From positions 43,584,689 to 43,648,688 of the forward strand of contig NC_030381.2 of assembly GCF_001625215.2 (NCBI RefSeq): a stretch of DNA of 64,000 nucleotides. The letters are read 5' to 3'. Below the pieces are notes generated by a model. That model was not told the origin of the DNA. It made no database searches and saw nothing but the letters and a program-made list of their open reading frames with translations. Origin of the DNA: Daucus carota subsp. sativus. Its lineage: Eukaryota; Streptophyta; Magnoliopsida; Apiales; Apiaceae. Below are positions 24,241 through 35,414 of this stretch, one piece after another. Positions within the stretch are counted from its first letter, which is position 1; the number at the start of each line of letters is the position of its first letter. A program made the translations under genes and the position numbers.

Positions 24241-26285
24241 TTTAATATAAAGGACAATTATTGAAGATAAAAACAAATTTTCAGACGATTTTCTAATCTT
24301 AAAAATTGAAATAAGCTAAAATTGTTAAGATTCAATAAGATATGAATTGAGAGGGATCTTACATTACGTTAAAAAAGTTGATTGAAATTTTAATACCGGA
24401 AAATGATGAATTGCATCAAATTAGACTTTATCATATGAATTGTTTGAAATCATTTATTCTAAATCGATGGTTTCATGAATTTCTAAAATTTGAGTTACAA
24501 TTTTTCTCGATTTTAATTTTTTTACTCGCTCATTTTATGTTATTGTATATAATAAATATACCAACACACATCACATTATCAAAATTAACATAATGTTAAC
24601 AATCAGATCCAAGCCAAATATTATTGACTAAAAGAAAAATAATTTATAATTTTGTGGTAAGTTTCTAAACAAATAATAAGCTGAGTAACGAAAAAATTCA
24701 TTCTCACTAAATTGATAATTATTGGTTGGATTCAAAACTTATATTTATTATAGCATAAATATATAATCTGATCTATCGGCCTTATCTATCCGGGTTAGTA
24801 TAATAATTAATAATATTTTTCTTTGTGAATGAAAAATATCATTTAAAATTAATCATTAATTTTTAATATAATTAGTATTTATTTTAAAATAAAAAAATAA
24901 ATTACTATCAATAATATATATTAATATTAAAAAATACTTATAAATATATCTGTAACTTATAAACACAAACTGAAAGCCGGATAAAAAATTTATATAAATA
25001 AGTGTGAATCTTGTTTACACTATTGTAGTGTAAATGTAGGGTTGGCATTTCGGGTTTCGGGTCGGGTTCAGAGTTGGGGGTTAAATTTTTTACCTAACTC
25101 GAACACGACGTGAAATTTTAGTGGCTTGAACAACCAACCCGAACCCAACCCGCATTATTCGAGGGTGACCCCAAAACGACCCATAATATTTATTAATAAT
25201 TTTTTTAATATAAAAATGTCATTTTAATATAAATAAATTAAATTAAAATAAATACTTTTTATTAAATTTAACTAACAAATATTATAAAATATATATATAT
25301 ATAAATATATATATATATATTTGGGTAACCCGAATTCAGTTCGAAAATGACCCGTTTTTCTCGAGTCGATCTTGAGTCCATCCGGATTCACCCGAAGCCA
25401 AAAACTCAATCCGACTTCGTATTTTATGCAGTCATATTTTTATCGGGTCTAATATATTCAAACCCATGTCAATGTATTCTAAAGTAAAATAAACATGAAT
25501 TTGTCACATAACTGATCAAACTAAATGATAATCTTCTTTTCATGAATGAAAAGGGAAAAATGTAAGAAAACAATAATTTATAATTAGTTAAGAATAAAAA
25601 AAGTAAAATCATTATCAATAACATATATTAATATTAAAAGATACTTATAAAAATTTATAAGAGGATGAATGTATTTAGTATTTCTACTACCATTTACGAT
25701 ATATAAATAAATATTGTAAAAGTCAAATCTTTAAAAATAAGCGTAATCAGTTTGTCAATATTATTTTACTAAATTTTAATATATTGTAATACAAAATTTT
25801 CATATAAAAAAGAATATAATAACATTAAAATAAAGTTTTTAAATATTATCTTTCAAAAGTAAATATAAATAATGAGATACATATTAACTTGTATCTTTTA
25901 TACTCGAAAATAAACAACAACCTTAGTATTTGGGTTCTAATTCAATTTACTCCTAATCAAACGTAAACGATAAATAATAAAAATTTATAAATAAATATAT
26001 ATATAGCATGAACAATATAATTTAAAATTTACCACAAAAACATTATCACGTATTAATATTAAAAAAATATTTGCAGATAGATAATTAAATTTATTATTGT
26101 TTATGCTACTGATTTACTATATAAAAACAATATTGTAAATATCATATTTTCGAAAATTTATATATAACCAGTCTATTGATATAATGTATTCAAAATTCAA
26201 TTCATTAATACTAAAATATTAATAAAAAATGTTAAAAATTAAATTCTAAATAATAAATTTTGAAAGCTTGGATTTAAGATTATTA
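24241..26285. other. Two-kilobase AT-rich gene-free stretch
   Basis: Mostly A/T-only sequence with no exon. Around 25038-25180 and 25320-25450 there are G/C-richer blocks built of 'cgggtttcgggtcggg' and 'acccgaa' words, which look like the ends of an undefined repeat. Its boundaries could not be set. Confidence 0.5.
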
Positions 26286-26589
26286 CTCCCTCCGTCCCTA
26301 TTTATCTGTCCACTTTGGAAGTAAAAATTTGTCCCTATTTATCTGTCCATTTATACTTTCAAAACTAATTTAATGATAGTTTTTCAAATATATCTTCATA
26401 ATTTCAATTTTCAAGGCTTGACTTATTTAAAACTTGGTTGAATTCATGTTTTCAAGACATAAAGTAGGGGTATTCCATCATTTTCAAGATATTAATTAGA
26501 GGTATTTAATGAAAAAGTTCATACAATCAAGGACACCTTGGTATGTGTTTTTTTTTCCAAAATGGACAGATAAAAAGGGACGGAGGGAG
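26286..26589. mobile_element. Stowaway-like MITE upstream of PDP1
   Basis: About 304 bp, CTCCCTCCGTCCCTATTTAT at the left and aaaaagggacggagggag at the right, flanked by TA. The 'tatctgtccattt / aatggacagata' arms also mirror each other. It ends about 320 bp before the PDP1 start codon, within the likely promoter. It is a different subfamily from the two copies in OXA2. Confidence 0.85.
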
Positions 26590-26906
26590 TATTATTTTTA
26601 TGTAATAACAGTACTTGTTTTTTCAGCATTTAATATTAAACCTATTGCTACCCCCAAAAAGTACGCGCACACACAAAATAAGGAGATTCCTTCGCAAAAT
26701 GTGAATGAGTGAATCTCAATTTAAAAGTAGACCCGGTAAATGAAAACCACCCGAAGTCTTTCCCATTTTGCTCAAACCCTAGCTCAACACTCTCTCACTA
26801 TATCTACAAATTCACTCTGCTAAAGGTATGTTTTTACTCTGTTGATCTGTGTGCTAGGGTTTCGTATCAGTATCTTTGTTTTAAGCTGTATTACATGTGC
26901 TCAGTT

Positions 26907-29900
26907 ATGAATAATAACGTTGAATTAGATACTGAAATAAAGGATTTTGGCGGGTCCCGCTCTGGTTTTGGTAGCTCTACTGAGGATATTAAGTGTGAGC
27001 TTGTTAATGATGTTGTTGTTAGTGGTTTAAATGAAGCTAGGGTTTCTGAAATGGGAGGTTTTGGAGGGGATTTGGGTGGAAATGTAGATGCGGAAGTCGA
27101 GGAGAGTAAAGTGTTTGGTGAGGGGAATGGTCGAGGGGAGTTGAGTGATGGGGAGACCGAGGGTTTAAGTAGTGGTAAGAAAGGAAAGAATGAGAAGTCG
27201 AAAGAAGTTTCTAGAAAAGGATTTGAGGAGAAGACGGGGAGTTTTTATGAAGTTGGAGATTTGGTTTGGGGGAAGGTGAAATCGCACCCGTGGTGGCCGG
27301 GACAAGTGTATAGTGAAGAGTTGGCGTCGGTTGCTGTTCGGAGATCGAAGACGGAGGGGTATGTGTTGGTGGCGTTTTTTGGTGATTGTAGTTATGGTTG
27401 GTTTGACCCTTCGGAGCTTGTGCCGTTTGATTCTAGTTATGCTGAGAAAGCACAGCAGACGAGTTTGAGGACTTTTGTGAAGGCGGTTGAAGAAGCTGTT
27501 GATGAGGCGAGTAGGAGGCGTACTTTGGGTTTGGCATGTCGGTGTAGGAATGCTTATAATTTTCGTCCAACTACTGTTTCAGGGTACTTGACTGTTGATG
27601 TCGGGGATTTTGAGAATGGAGCTGTATATTCTGTGGATCAGATTAGGAAATCGAGGGATGATTTTCGGCCTAGGGAGATGCTGAATTTTGTCAATCAACT
27701 GGCATTGTCATCTGTTAATGTTGAGCATGAGGCTATAGATTTTGTAAAGAATAAGGCTACCGCTCTTGCTTACAGGAAGGCAGTCTACGAGGAATTTGAT
27801 GAGACCTATGCGCAGGCATTTGGTCACGAGCCAGAAAGACCTTCTCGTAAACTACTAGACGTTAGCCAGCCACCTAAACTTGCAACCCCAGGTGCGCTAC
27901 ATCTATTTACCCTTACTTGATTATTGAGGTCTGTTTAGAATATCAACAGTATCATACCTTTTTTTAGTTATGCTAAATTGTCCTTTGTGAAGATTTATTG
28001 GTTTTCATCTCTAAGAAGCCAAGTTTACTCACAATTAGCTTCTTTAAAATTCCTAAGCATGCTGCAGTGCGAATTTATTACCATGGAATATCTTGTTGTA
28101 GCATTTTTCATCTGGTTACTATTTTTCTGTTGACTTGCGTGGATTTCTGAATAAATACTTCAGTCTTAGTGCATCTCTATCGATTAATTTTACATAGGCA
28201 CTTTTATGTCTGCAGCATTCCTTTGCTAATACTATACTTGTGTTTACATGTATTATTTTTGATTTATCATTTTGTTATTGAAATTTCAAGAATGCTATGT
28301 AGAAAAAGACACTAACAAGTTTCAGAAATAACTTCAATAACATTGTTTTTATTCTTAAACATGTTCCACACAAAAGACTTCGATGGGCACTGCATATATA
28401 TTATGTAGAAGACAAACAGGTTATTTATCAAAGATGGTAGATGCCTTGTATTAACAAAAAAGTCTTGGTTGATGAAACACAAACAAACCAGATGAGATGA
28501 AGATAACAATAGTGATTTTGTTAATAAAGCCACAGTGAGGTGAATATGAGAACAAGGTTATAGGGGGTAAAAATATTTATATTTACCAAAATAGAAGGTA
28601 CAAATTCATCATGTTGAGAAGATAGTCTGTGAACTTTCGTGTCCATGATCAACCTTGATTTGTCTTTTATGTTTTGTCTAATTGATATAAGTTTCATGTA
28701 TTCAAATTCTATAGTTCATGTTAATATGCATATCTGAGAATATACCTATTTGTAGATCATATACAATTAAGTTGTATCATTGTTACATTTATTATTGTTT
28801 TCCAGTTTGATGAACACATGTTTGTTTCATATTTGATTAGATGTCCTACGTTGTATAATTCACATTCGTATGAAAAGAATTGTTTTAAATTTGAGCACCC
28901 TATGCTTAATTGTTTTCAGCTCCATTGAGTGGCCCTCTGGTAATTGCTGAAGTTCTTCGCAAAGGGAAAGGCTCTGTGAAATCACATAAATCCAAGGACC
29001 CTGTAAAGAAAGATCAAAATCTCTTTGAATGGAGAGATGAACCAGATGATGTAAAAACTACTTCCTCAGAGCAGCCAGTTTATGGGGAGGGTTCTTTAGC
29101 AACTGCAGCTGGTGAACATGCCCTGCAAAAAAAGTCTCCATTCGTCTCTAAAAAGCACAAGGTTTCAGCAAAACATCAGCGGAGAGAGAGTTCATCAAGG
29201 GGTGAGGTCTCAAATCCGAGACAGGAATCTGGTGAGAAAGGAGGCATTACTATGGATAATAAGACTGCTGGGGTGGGGGTTGGCATGATTGATACTAATA
29301 ATGGGAAAGCAGTAGGTGAAGAGAGCTTTAAATCTGAAGCGGGAGTGGGTCATGTTGGGATGAATACTACTGATTCAGTAGCTGACAGGCCTTGTCCAGT
29401 CGATGTCAGTGATGATAAAGCACGCCCAACAACATATGAATCGGTAAAAAGTTTAGAGCAGTCTTCGAGTTTGGCAGCTAAACATAAGTTACATGGAGAA
29501 CTAGGTCAAGATGGTTGTGTTGCACATCCTCTAGGGACAGGTGATGCAAAGTCTCGCCAAGAAGGTTCGCATCTTCAAAGTGGTATTGAAGCTAAATTCA
29601 AGGTTCGTAAGCGACCTTCGGAGGAACTGAACGGTGAGAGTTCAAACCCATTGATGAAGAAGCGGAAGAAGCAAATAATAAGCTCTAAAAATATGAAGAT
29701 GCCCCTATCTGGTGGAAAATTTGAGCCATCAGTGGGGAAAACTGCTAAATTACCTAGGGATAGTGCCATCTCATCCCGAGAGGTTTTGCAGGTAAATCAG
29801 CATATTAAAAAAGAGAAGGTCTCATATGAGGCAGAGAAGATGAGTCAAGTGGCGACAGTAGGGTTGGATATTCAACAGCTACTACATTCTCTGCAAGATC

Positions 29901-31240
29901 TTGCTCGCTGTACGGCAGGTAGTAGTGGTTGTATGCCAGTTGTACGCCAGACTTTTCTAAGATATCGTTCGCTTGTATTTGAAAAGAGCTTGGTCCCATC
30001 ACCAGCTGCTGATGGTGATTCGACTGAAATTTGTTATAGTGATCTTCCAGCTGTTACCAAAGCAAATAATATCCATGCGGAAGGTGTCAGAGAGCGGTCG
30101 ACTAGTAAACTGCAGAAACAAATGGTTAGGCCTGATGATCCTTCCACAGGTGGGCGGAAACGTGGACCATCTGATCGCCTAGAAGAAATTGTTGCAAAGA
30201 AGAAGAAAAAAATCAGTGATATGAAAGTATTAACATCAGAAAAGAAGACTGTTCAGAAGACTCCCATTGTTCAGCGAGCAGACGGGATCAAAGAAACAAG
30301 TGGGCCAACAGTGAGATCACTTAAACCAGCACCTCTTAGAAAACCAGAGACTTACTATGCAAGAGCACCAGATCCTGTGATGCTGGTAATGAAGTTCCCA
30401 CCCCAAGGAACACTGCCATCTATTATGGAGCTGAAGGCTCGGTTTGCTCGTTTTGGACAGTTGGATCATTCTGCTACTCGAATATTCTGGAAGACCTTAA
30501 CATGTCGTCTGGTCTATCGCCACAGGGCTGACGCAGAGTCGGCGTGCAAATTTGCTTCATCTAATAGTACGTTGTTTGGGAATGTGGGTGTCAAATGCTA
30601 CACACGGGAGGTTGACGTTGCAGCATCTGTCACTGAACCCGGACAAGCTCAGAAGGAAGACTCATCAAAGGGCACCTCACAGTCGAGAGATTTGGCGGTT
30701 GAGCAAAGACCAGCAACATCTCTTACTTCTCGTACTCTGCAACAATCAGGAAGCCAGCCGAAATCCATTCTTAAAAAATCAAATGGAGATGAGACCGGTG
30801 GTACAAATGGAGGTGGAAAAGGAACTCGTGTAAAATTCATTTTGGGTGAGGAAGAAACAAATAGAGGGGGAGAGCATTTGATCACTGGTAATAAGAACAT
30901 CAACAACAACGCTGTTTTTGTTGATGGTGGTGCATCATCTTCTACTTCTCATCCTGGAATGGATTTTAATAGTAAGAATATTGTCATTCCTCCACCTCCC
31001 TTGCCTATGCTTCCTATACCTACTGCTGCTCAATTTTTAAGACCGCCGAACTATTTGCCCTTTACTGAATTAGTATCAAGAAATCCTCATAATTACAATG
31101 TCATGATCCCACCACTGGTGACACCACCATCCCCTAAAATCGATATATCACTACAGATGTTGGGTCTGTTGCACAAGTGCAATGATGTTGTTAACAAATT
31201 GACAGCCTTCCTAGGATATCTGCCTCTACATCCTCTTTGA
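26907..31240 (+). CDS. PDP1: PWWP-domain chromatin protein (PDP1-like)
   Basis: Two coding exons, 26907-27891 and 28920-31240, join across GCAACCCCAG|GT..TTTTCAG|CT to 1101 aa. A 5'UTR intron is likely (26826-26904), which makes ATG 26907 (MNNNVELDTE) the start; the open frame upstream is intron and UTR. The N-terminal 110 residues are acidic and low-complexity. The PWWP domain begins near residue 115 (YEVGDLVWGKVKSHPWWPGQ) and continues through FFGDCSYGWFDPSELVPF. A long basic, Ser/Lys-rich linker with NLS-like KKRKKQ and KKKKK runs follows. An RRM-like domain near residues 810-895 (VMLVMKFPPQGTLPSIMELK; LFGNVGVKCYTRE) and a proline-rich tail (PPPPLPMLPIP) end the protein. In Arabidopsis, PDP proteins bind FVE/MSI5 and promote H3K27 methylation at the flowering gene FLC; that role is taken from the family. 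Confidence 0.93.
27892..28919 (+). other. PDP1 intron
   Basis: A 1.03-kb GT-AG intron, T-rich on the coding strand, with no internal exon or repeat recognised. The open frames inside it show no family features. Confidence 0.8.
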
Positions 31241-32250
31241 ATCTGAGACTGAAAGCTACTGTTATATAGTAACGACGGGAAAGAAAATAAGAAAAGATAT
31301 CATACACGGACAATACAGCGAGCGTGTGAAACATTAAATAGGTGAAGGGTTGATTTTTAAGATGAAGAAATTGAGCTGGTTAAACGTGTTTAGTACTCAG
31401 AAGATGAGATTTTTTGGTGAAGTGGTCCCAAGTTTAAATTTCTTCAAAGCATTCCCCTGTCTCATCAGTCCCAAGTTAAAATTGTTGGGTAAAGAAACCA
31501 AATTCTTCAAATCATGAGGTGGATATATTGAAGACTGCAGCTGGAAGATCGTTACTTTGCGCTCTCTTATGCTGTGGGGCTAATATGTATTTTGTTATTG
31601 GTGTTTGATGATTTATAATTTTGAAACTTGTGATATATTGGAGATTTGGATATTATTTTCTCCAGTTCAATGGCTAGTTTGCTAATGAACTGGGTATCTC
31701 TCTCACAAACACACACTTATACATATAACTGGTATAGTATCGTAAAGGAGAAAATGACCATGAATTTTGACTCCAAATACCCGAAGTTTGGAGTATTATG
31801 TTTTATTACGAAGGTAAATTGAAAGTAATTTATAGCTTTGACTTGTTTCTATACATGTAGACTGAAAAAATAAAACCATCTATATTTTATTATTTTCCCT
31901 TGATCATAATCCTTTTATAGTATTGTCTAAAAAACATTAGACGAGTAACAAAAGGCAAGTTGCATGGTAACAAGAAACTCCTTTCGGTTCAGCTCTCAAC
32001 TCTCAAGCATCATTTTGTTTGTCTGGCTGACAGATTACAATTTTAGTATATATATGCCCAGTCGAAATGAAGAAAATGCAATTAGACCCTCATTATAATT
32101 TATAATTGAGCAATTTTGTTTGTTTATCTCAGCACGAATCAGACTTAACCGAGGAAGGAGATGTAATCAATCCGGCCAGTTACGAAACAGTGCTTAATGG
32201 GAATTAATCACCAATTTTTTTAGTACAATGGTATATTGGATTGGTAGTGG
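31241..32250. other. PDP1 3' flank
   Basis: Probably PDP1 3' UTR for the first few hundred bases, then AT-rich spacer. No other gene recognised. Confidence 0.5.
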
Positions 32251-32534
32251 ATGAATCAACGCGACAGAAACCGCGCTATCCCAGAAGATAACCCACCTTT
32301 AAAGTTTACTCTTCAGGAAACTTCAATTGGTGATGAGTTGCTGAACAGTTTCGTTATCCCCTTGGCACAATATCAAGTTTTGGAAACCACAGGAATGAGC
32401 TACGGTAGAACAGTGTTTGTGATGATGGATATTATCTGCCACCATGTGCAGTGCACGAGCAGCCAGTGAATGTGGTGGCTAGCGTTCTGGCCGTTACCCT
32501 GTTCCACCAGCAGCCATCGAGGATAGGGTGGTAA
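32251..32534 (+). pseudogene. Unrecognised coding-like remnant, frameshifted
   Basis: This stretch has balanced codon-like composition, unlike its AT-rich surroundings. Frame one runs from ATG 32251 through TLQETSIGDELLNSF and YQVLETTGMSYGRTVFVM. A second frame then takes over near 32410 with DDGYYLPPCAVHEQ and LAVTLFHQQPSRIGW, ending at a stop near 32534. The change of frame inside what reads like one protein suggests a decayed gene fragment. The family was not recognised. It could also be part of an unannotated element, since repeat sequence follows directly. Confidence 0.35.
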
Positions 32535-32554
32535 GAAGCATATATTACATTTCA

Positions 32555-32860
32555 AGAAATACACAAATATGACTGAGTTCAGTTCGAGATTTCATCATAT
32601 ATACTGACAAGCAGGAGATCTCTACGGTTAGATTTTGCAATCAGTATTAGATGATCTCTCAAGCACTTGCAACAAAAATTCTTATACTATATTGTAAGAC
32701 AATCTTAGTACAGTTCTAAGGTCACAATTAGCTACTCCATGTAAAGCAGACAGAACAGAATTAATTACTAGAATCAAAGTCTATAACATAGATGAATAGA
32801 GATATGATTGATGGATTTCAGAGCTTGATACTTGTTTGGATCTTTGAAACTATGATTAAG
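32555..32860. repeat. Dispersed repeat, copy 1
   Basis: Shares a string of collinear blocks with 42545-43085, including 'agttcgagat.tcat.atatac.gacaagca', 'tgatctctca', 'caatctt.gta.ag', 'aattagctact', 'gaatagagatatg' and 'tttgatacttgttt'. This copy lacks the roughly 200-bp insertion that splits the other. Confidence 0.65.
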
Positions 32861-33322
32861 TGAGGCTGCTTCGGAAAGGTTGGTAGTATAGTACTGATGC
32901 CTGGGAGTTGTATAAGGTGGATTGCAGCTGTTGCAAAGTAAAACTTAAACAACAGTTTGAAGCAATGTACCTAGTAGTGCAACTGGTGGTAGGGGAAAGG
33001 CAAGGAACAAGCCAAATTACATGGATGTGCAGATGGATGTAGCAAAAAAAGGCGTGTTCATTTATATAGAACTATCTTACGGTTTTCCTAAAATCTTAAA
33101 ATTTTAAGAGTCGATATAAACATGACGGACGCCACATAGGAGGAAACATGTAAGATCTGGAAAAGACAGTAAATGAAGTACATGAGAATATTATTGAAAT
33201 AACTGGAAAAGCAAAGTGATTAATTCAAAACATGATAATGTAACTTGATCTTTGATTCTATTTTTCAAAATACAGAGAGTAGGCTCATGGACATACCAAG
33301 CTTTTATGTTGTCTTGCTTCAC

Positions 33323-34477
33323 TCAATATGTGCCCTGTTTCCACATCTTTATCGTCTTATCTGCCTCACACGTCACAAGCCTTGACCCTGTGACATCAAA
33401 GGCGGCAGCATATATGGCCGCTTCACAATCCAACGAACCTGGCTGAGGAGTCGTTTGAATCTGCTGAAAATTCTGGCAAGTCTTCCAGTCATAAAATGAC
33501 ACACTCCCATCATCGCCTCCAGTGACCAACACCCCATCTTTATTAACTGCCATTGCATTGACAATCATCTTCCGTCTCAAAACCATGTTATCCAAAAACT
33601 CCCCTCTCGGAAGCCCAAATTTCTTGACATTGTCAGCAGAGGCAGATGCAAAAGCATCCTCAACAGGATGCTGAACCAAAGCTCGTACAGCCTTTTTATG
33701 GTGCGTTAAAGTCCCCATAGTCCTCCCATCTCTAAGGTCCCATAACTTCACCGTCGTATCATGCGATCCAGTCACAACTTGTGGATCCACAGACCGAGCC
33801 AGAACCGAACAAACTGTATCCCCATGTCCAGACAGAGCAAAAACCTGCTGCCTGGTCCGTACATCCCACACGCGACCAACACAATCACGTCCTCCAGTAA
33901 TGACAACATCAATCGTAGGATGAACCGCCAAGCAATAAACACCGCTCAAATGACCGTGAAAAGACCTAACAACTTTGTTGTGTTCCAAGTCCCAACACTT
34001 AACTAATTTATCATCACCACCAGAGAACATATAAGGCTGCCTATTACTAACAGCCACGCTTCGAACTTGTCCAATGTGTCCTGTAAGAGTGTGCTTCAGG
34101 CTCCCGGTAGCTACATCGAATATTCTAATCGTACGATCCGCGGAGCCTGTGCAGAACCAATGATTACTTGGATCAAAAGCAACACATCTCACACATCCAA
34201 CATGGCTACTAATCACCCTGTACTTTTTCCAGGGACTCTTCAAATCCTTGGCAGATGAAGCACGATGATCGGAGAGGTTCTCTGAGTTTCTAGAAGTTTC
34301 TGGAACAGGTTGTGCAGAAGATTTCGATGAAGTCCCTTGCTCAAGATTCAACTTATGGGTCATTCGTATTTTTTTGGCCTGTGAATCAGGAGGGAAGTGA
34401 TAATTATTATGATGAGCTCTCTTTATGGATTTGGAACAGAGTGATTCTGGTTGTACTGGAGATGTTGTCTCCATCAT
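33323..34477 (-). CDS. PRL1-like: Intronless PRL1-like WD40 protein (probable retrogene)
   Basis: A single uninterrupted frame of 384 aa. The N-terminus ([29 protein letters not shown]) matches the PRL1 N-terminal motif. Seven WD40 repeats follow, closely resembling PRL1/Prp46/PLRG1: [108 protein letters not shown] and [16 protein letters not shown]1 is a core component of the NineTeen/MAC spliceosome-associated complex. From memory, Arabidopsis PRL1 is about 486 aa, with many introns, a longer linker before the repeats, and a C-terminal tail ending in a basic motif. This copy has no introns, a linker shorter by some 70 residues, and stops seven residues into the tail. Those features point to a reverse-transcribed copy that has kept its frame. 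No poly(A) trace remains downstream. Confidence 0.9.
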   Translation of the reverse strand: MMETTSPVQPESLCSKSIKRAHHNNYHFPPDSQAKKIRMTHKLNLEQGTSSKSSAQPVPETSRNSENLSDHRASSAKDLKSPWKKYRVISSHVGCVRCVAFDPSNHWFCTGSADRTIRIFDVATGSLKHTLTGHIGQVRSVAVSNRQPYMFSGGDDKLVKCWDLEHNKVVRSFHGHLSGVYCLAVHPTIDVVITGGRDCVGRVWDVRTRQQVFALSGHGDTVCSVLARSVDPQVVTGSHDTTVKLWDLRDGRTMGTLTHHKKAVRALVQHPVEDAFASASADNVKKFGLPRGEFLDNMVLRRKMIVNAMAVNKDGVLVTGGDDGSVSFYDWKTCQNFQQIQTTPQPGSLDCEAAIYAAAFDVTGSRLVTCEADKTIKMWKQGTY

Positions 34478-34953
34478 ATTTGTGTATATCAGGTGTTTGA
34501 TGAAAGCGCAGAGAAAGAGAAAGAGTGCTTAGGGTTAGCTTGTTTCACAGATGACTAGATGAGATCAAGTGGAAGTTTGGTTCCGTTTTTATAGTCGAAT
34601 ACATGCACAAATCCGATCCGACTGAGGTCCGGATTATTTTGTTTCTTTATGGTATGGGCCCGATTAAAATCTGGGCTGTTTGAATGATGCTGAATTCTGT
34701 TTCGATTTGGAAATGAAATTGAAAACTACAGTATATGATTATTTTTGCGTCTGATTTTTCTGATATTATGTAATATTAAAATTTATAGTAATAAAATTAT
34801 TTGTAATTTTATAATTTAATATAATTATTATTTAAAAATGTCATTAAAATTTTAAATATGCACATAAACCACCACCATCTATTCTAATCATATTTCTGCC
34901 ACGTCATCTGAAAAAAAGAATTTGATACAAAATTTGAAATCGGTTGCTTTAAC
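34478..34953. other. 5' flank of the PRL1-like gene
   Basis: Presumed leader and promoter of the minus-strand WD40 gene. AT-rich, no clear TATA box identified. Confidence 0.45.
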
Positions 34954-35414
34954 GGGGTGTATTCGATTAGGATTTTAATGGATTGTTTTTAGTCTATGGA
35001 TTTTAATGGATTTTATGTGATTTTGATTTTGTGCAGATTCTTGATAAAAATGTCGCAGAGTTGATAGGATTTAAGCACAATGCTTCAAAATCCCATTGAT
35101 TTTGGTGGGATTTCAAAAAACTTAAAATACACTGAAGAATGCCACAAAATCCACCATTTTATAAAATGAAAAAAAATCCATCAGCATTTGAATACCATCA
35201 GATTTTAATGGATTTTAAACAATCCCAATTGAATACCATCGGATTTTAAAGCATAATTTAAAATCCCAATTGAATACCACCAGATTTTGTAGCATAATTT
35301 AAAATCCCAATTGAATACCTCAAGATTTTAATGGATTTCAAACAATCTCAATCGAATACCCTCGGATTTCATGAATGCAAAAAAATGCTTTAAAATTCCA
35401 ATACAATACACCCC
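34954..35414. mobile_element. MITE with GGGGTGTATT termini
   Basis: About 460 bp with inverted ends GGGGTGTATTCGATTAGGAT and, from the right, GGGGTGTATTGTATTGGAAT. The interior consists of imperfect repeats of 'gattttaatggatttt' and 'aatcccaattgaatacc', giving strong self-complementarity. Non-coding. A target duplication was not clear, so the superfamily is not assigned. Confidence 0.7.

Noticed and set aside
25038-25450. Blocks of 'cgggtttcgggtcggg' and 'acccgaa' suggesting a hAT or other DNA element
   Set aside because: Neither inverted termini nor a duplication could be matched, so boundaries would be guesses.
26709-26906. N-terminal extension of the PDP1 frame
   Set aside because: It crosses a good donor/acceptor pair (26826-26904) and has no domain similarity; it reads as 5' UTR and intron.
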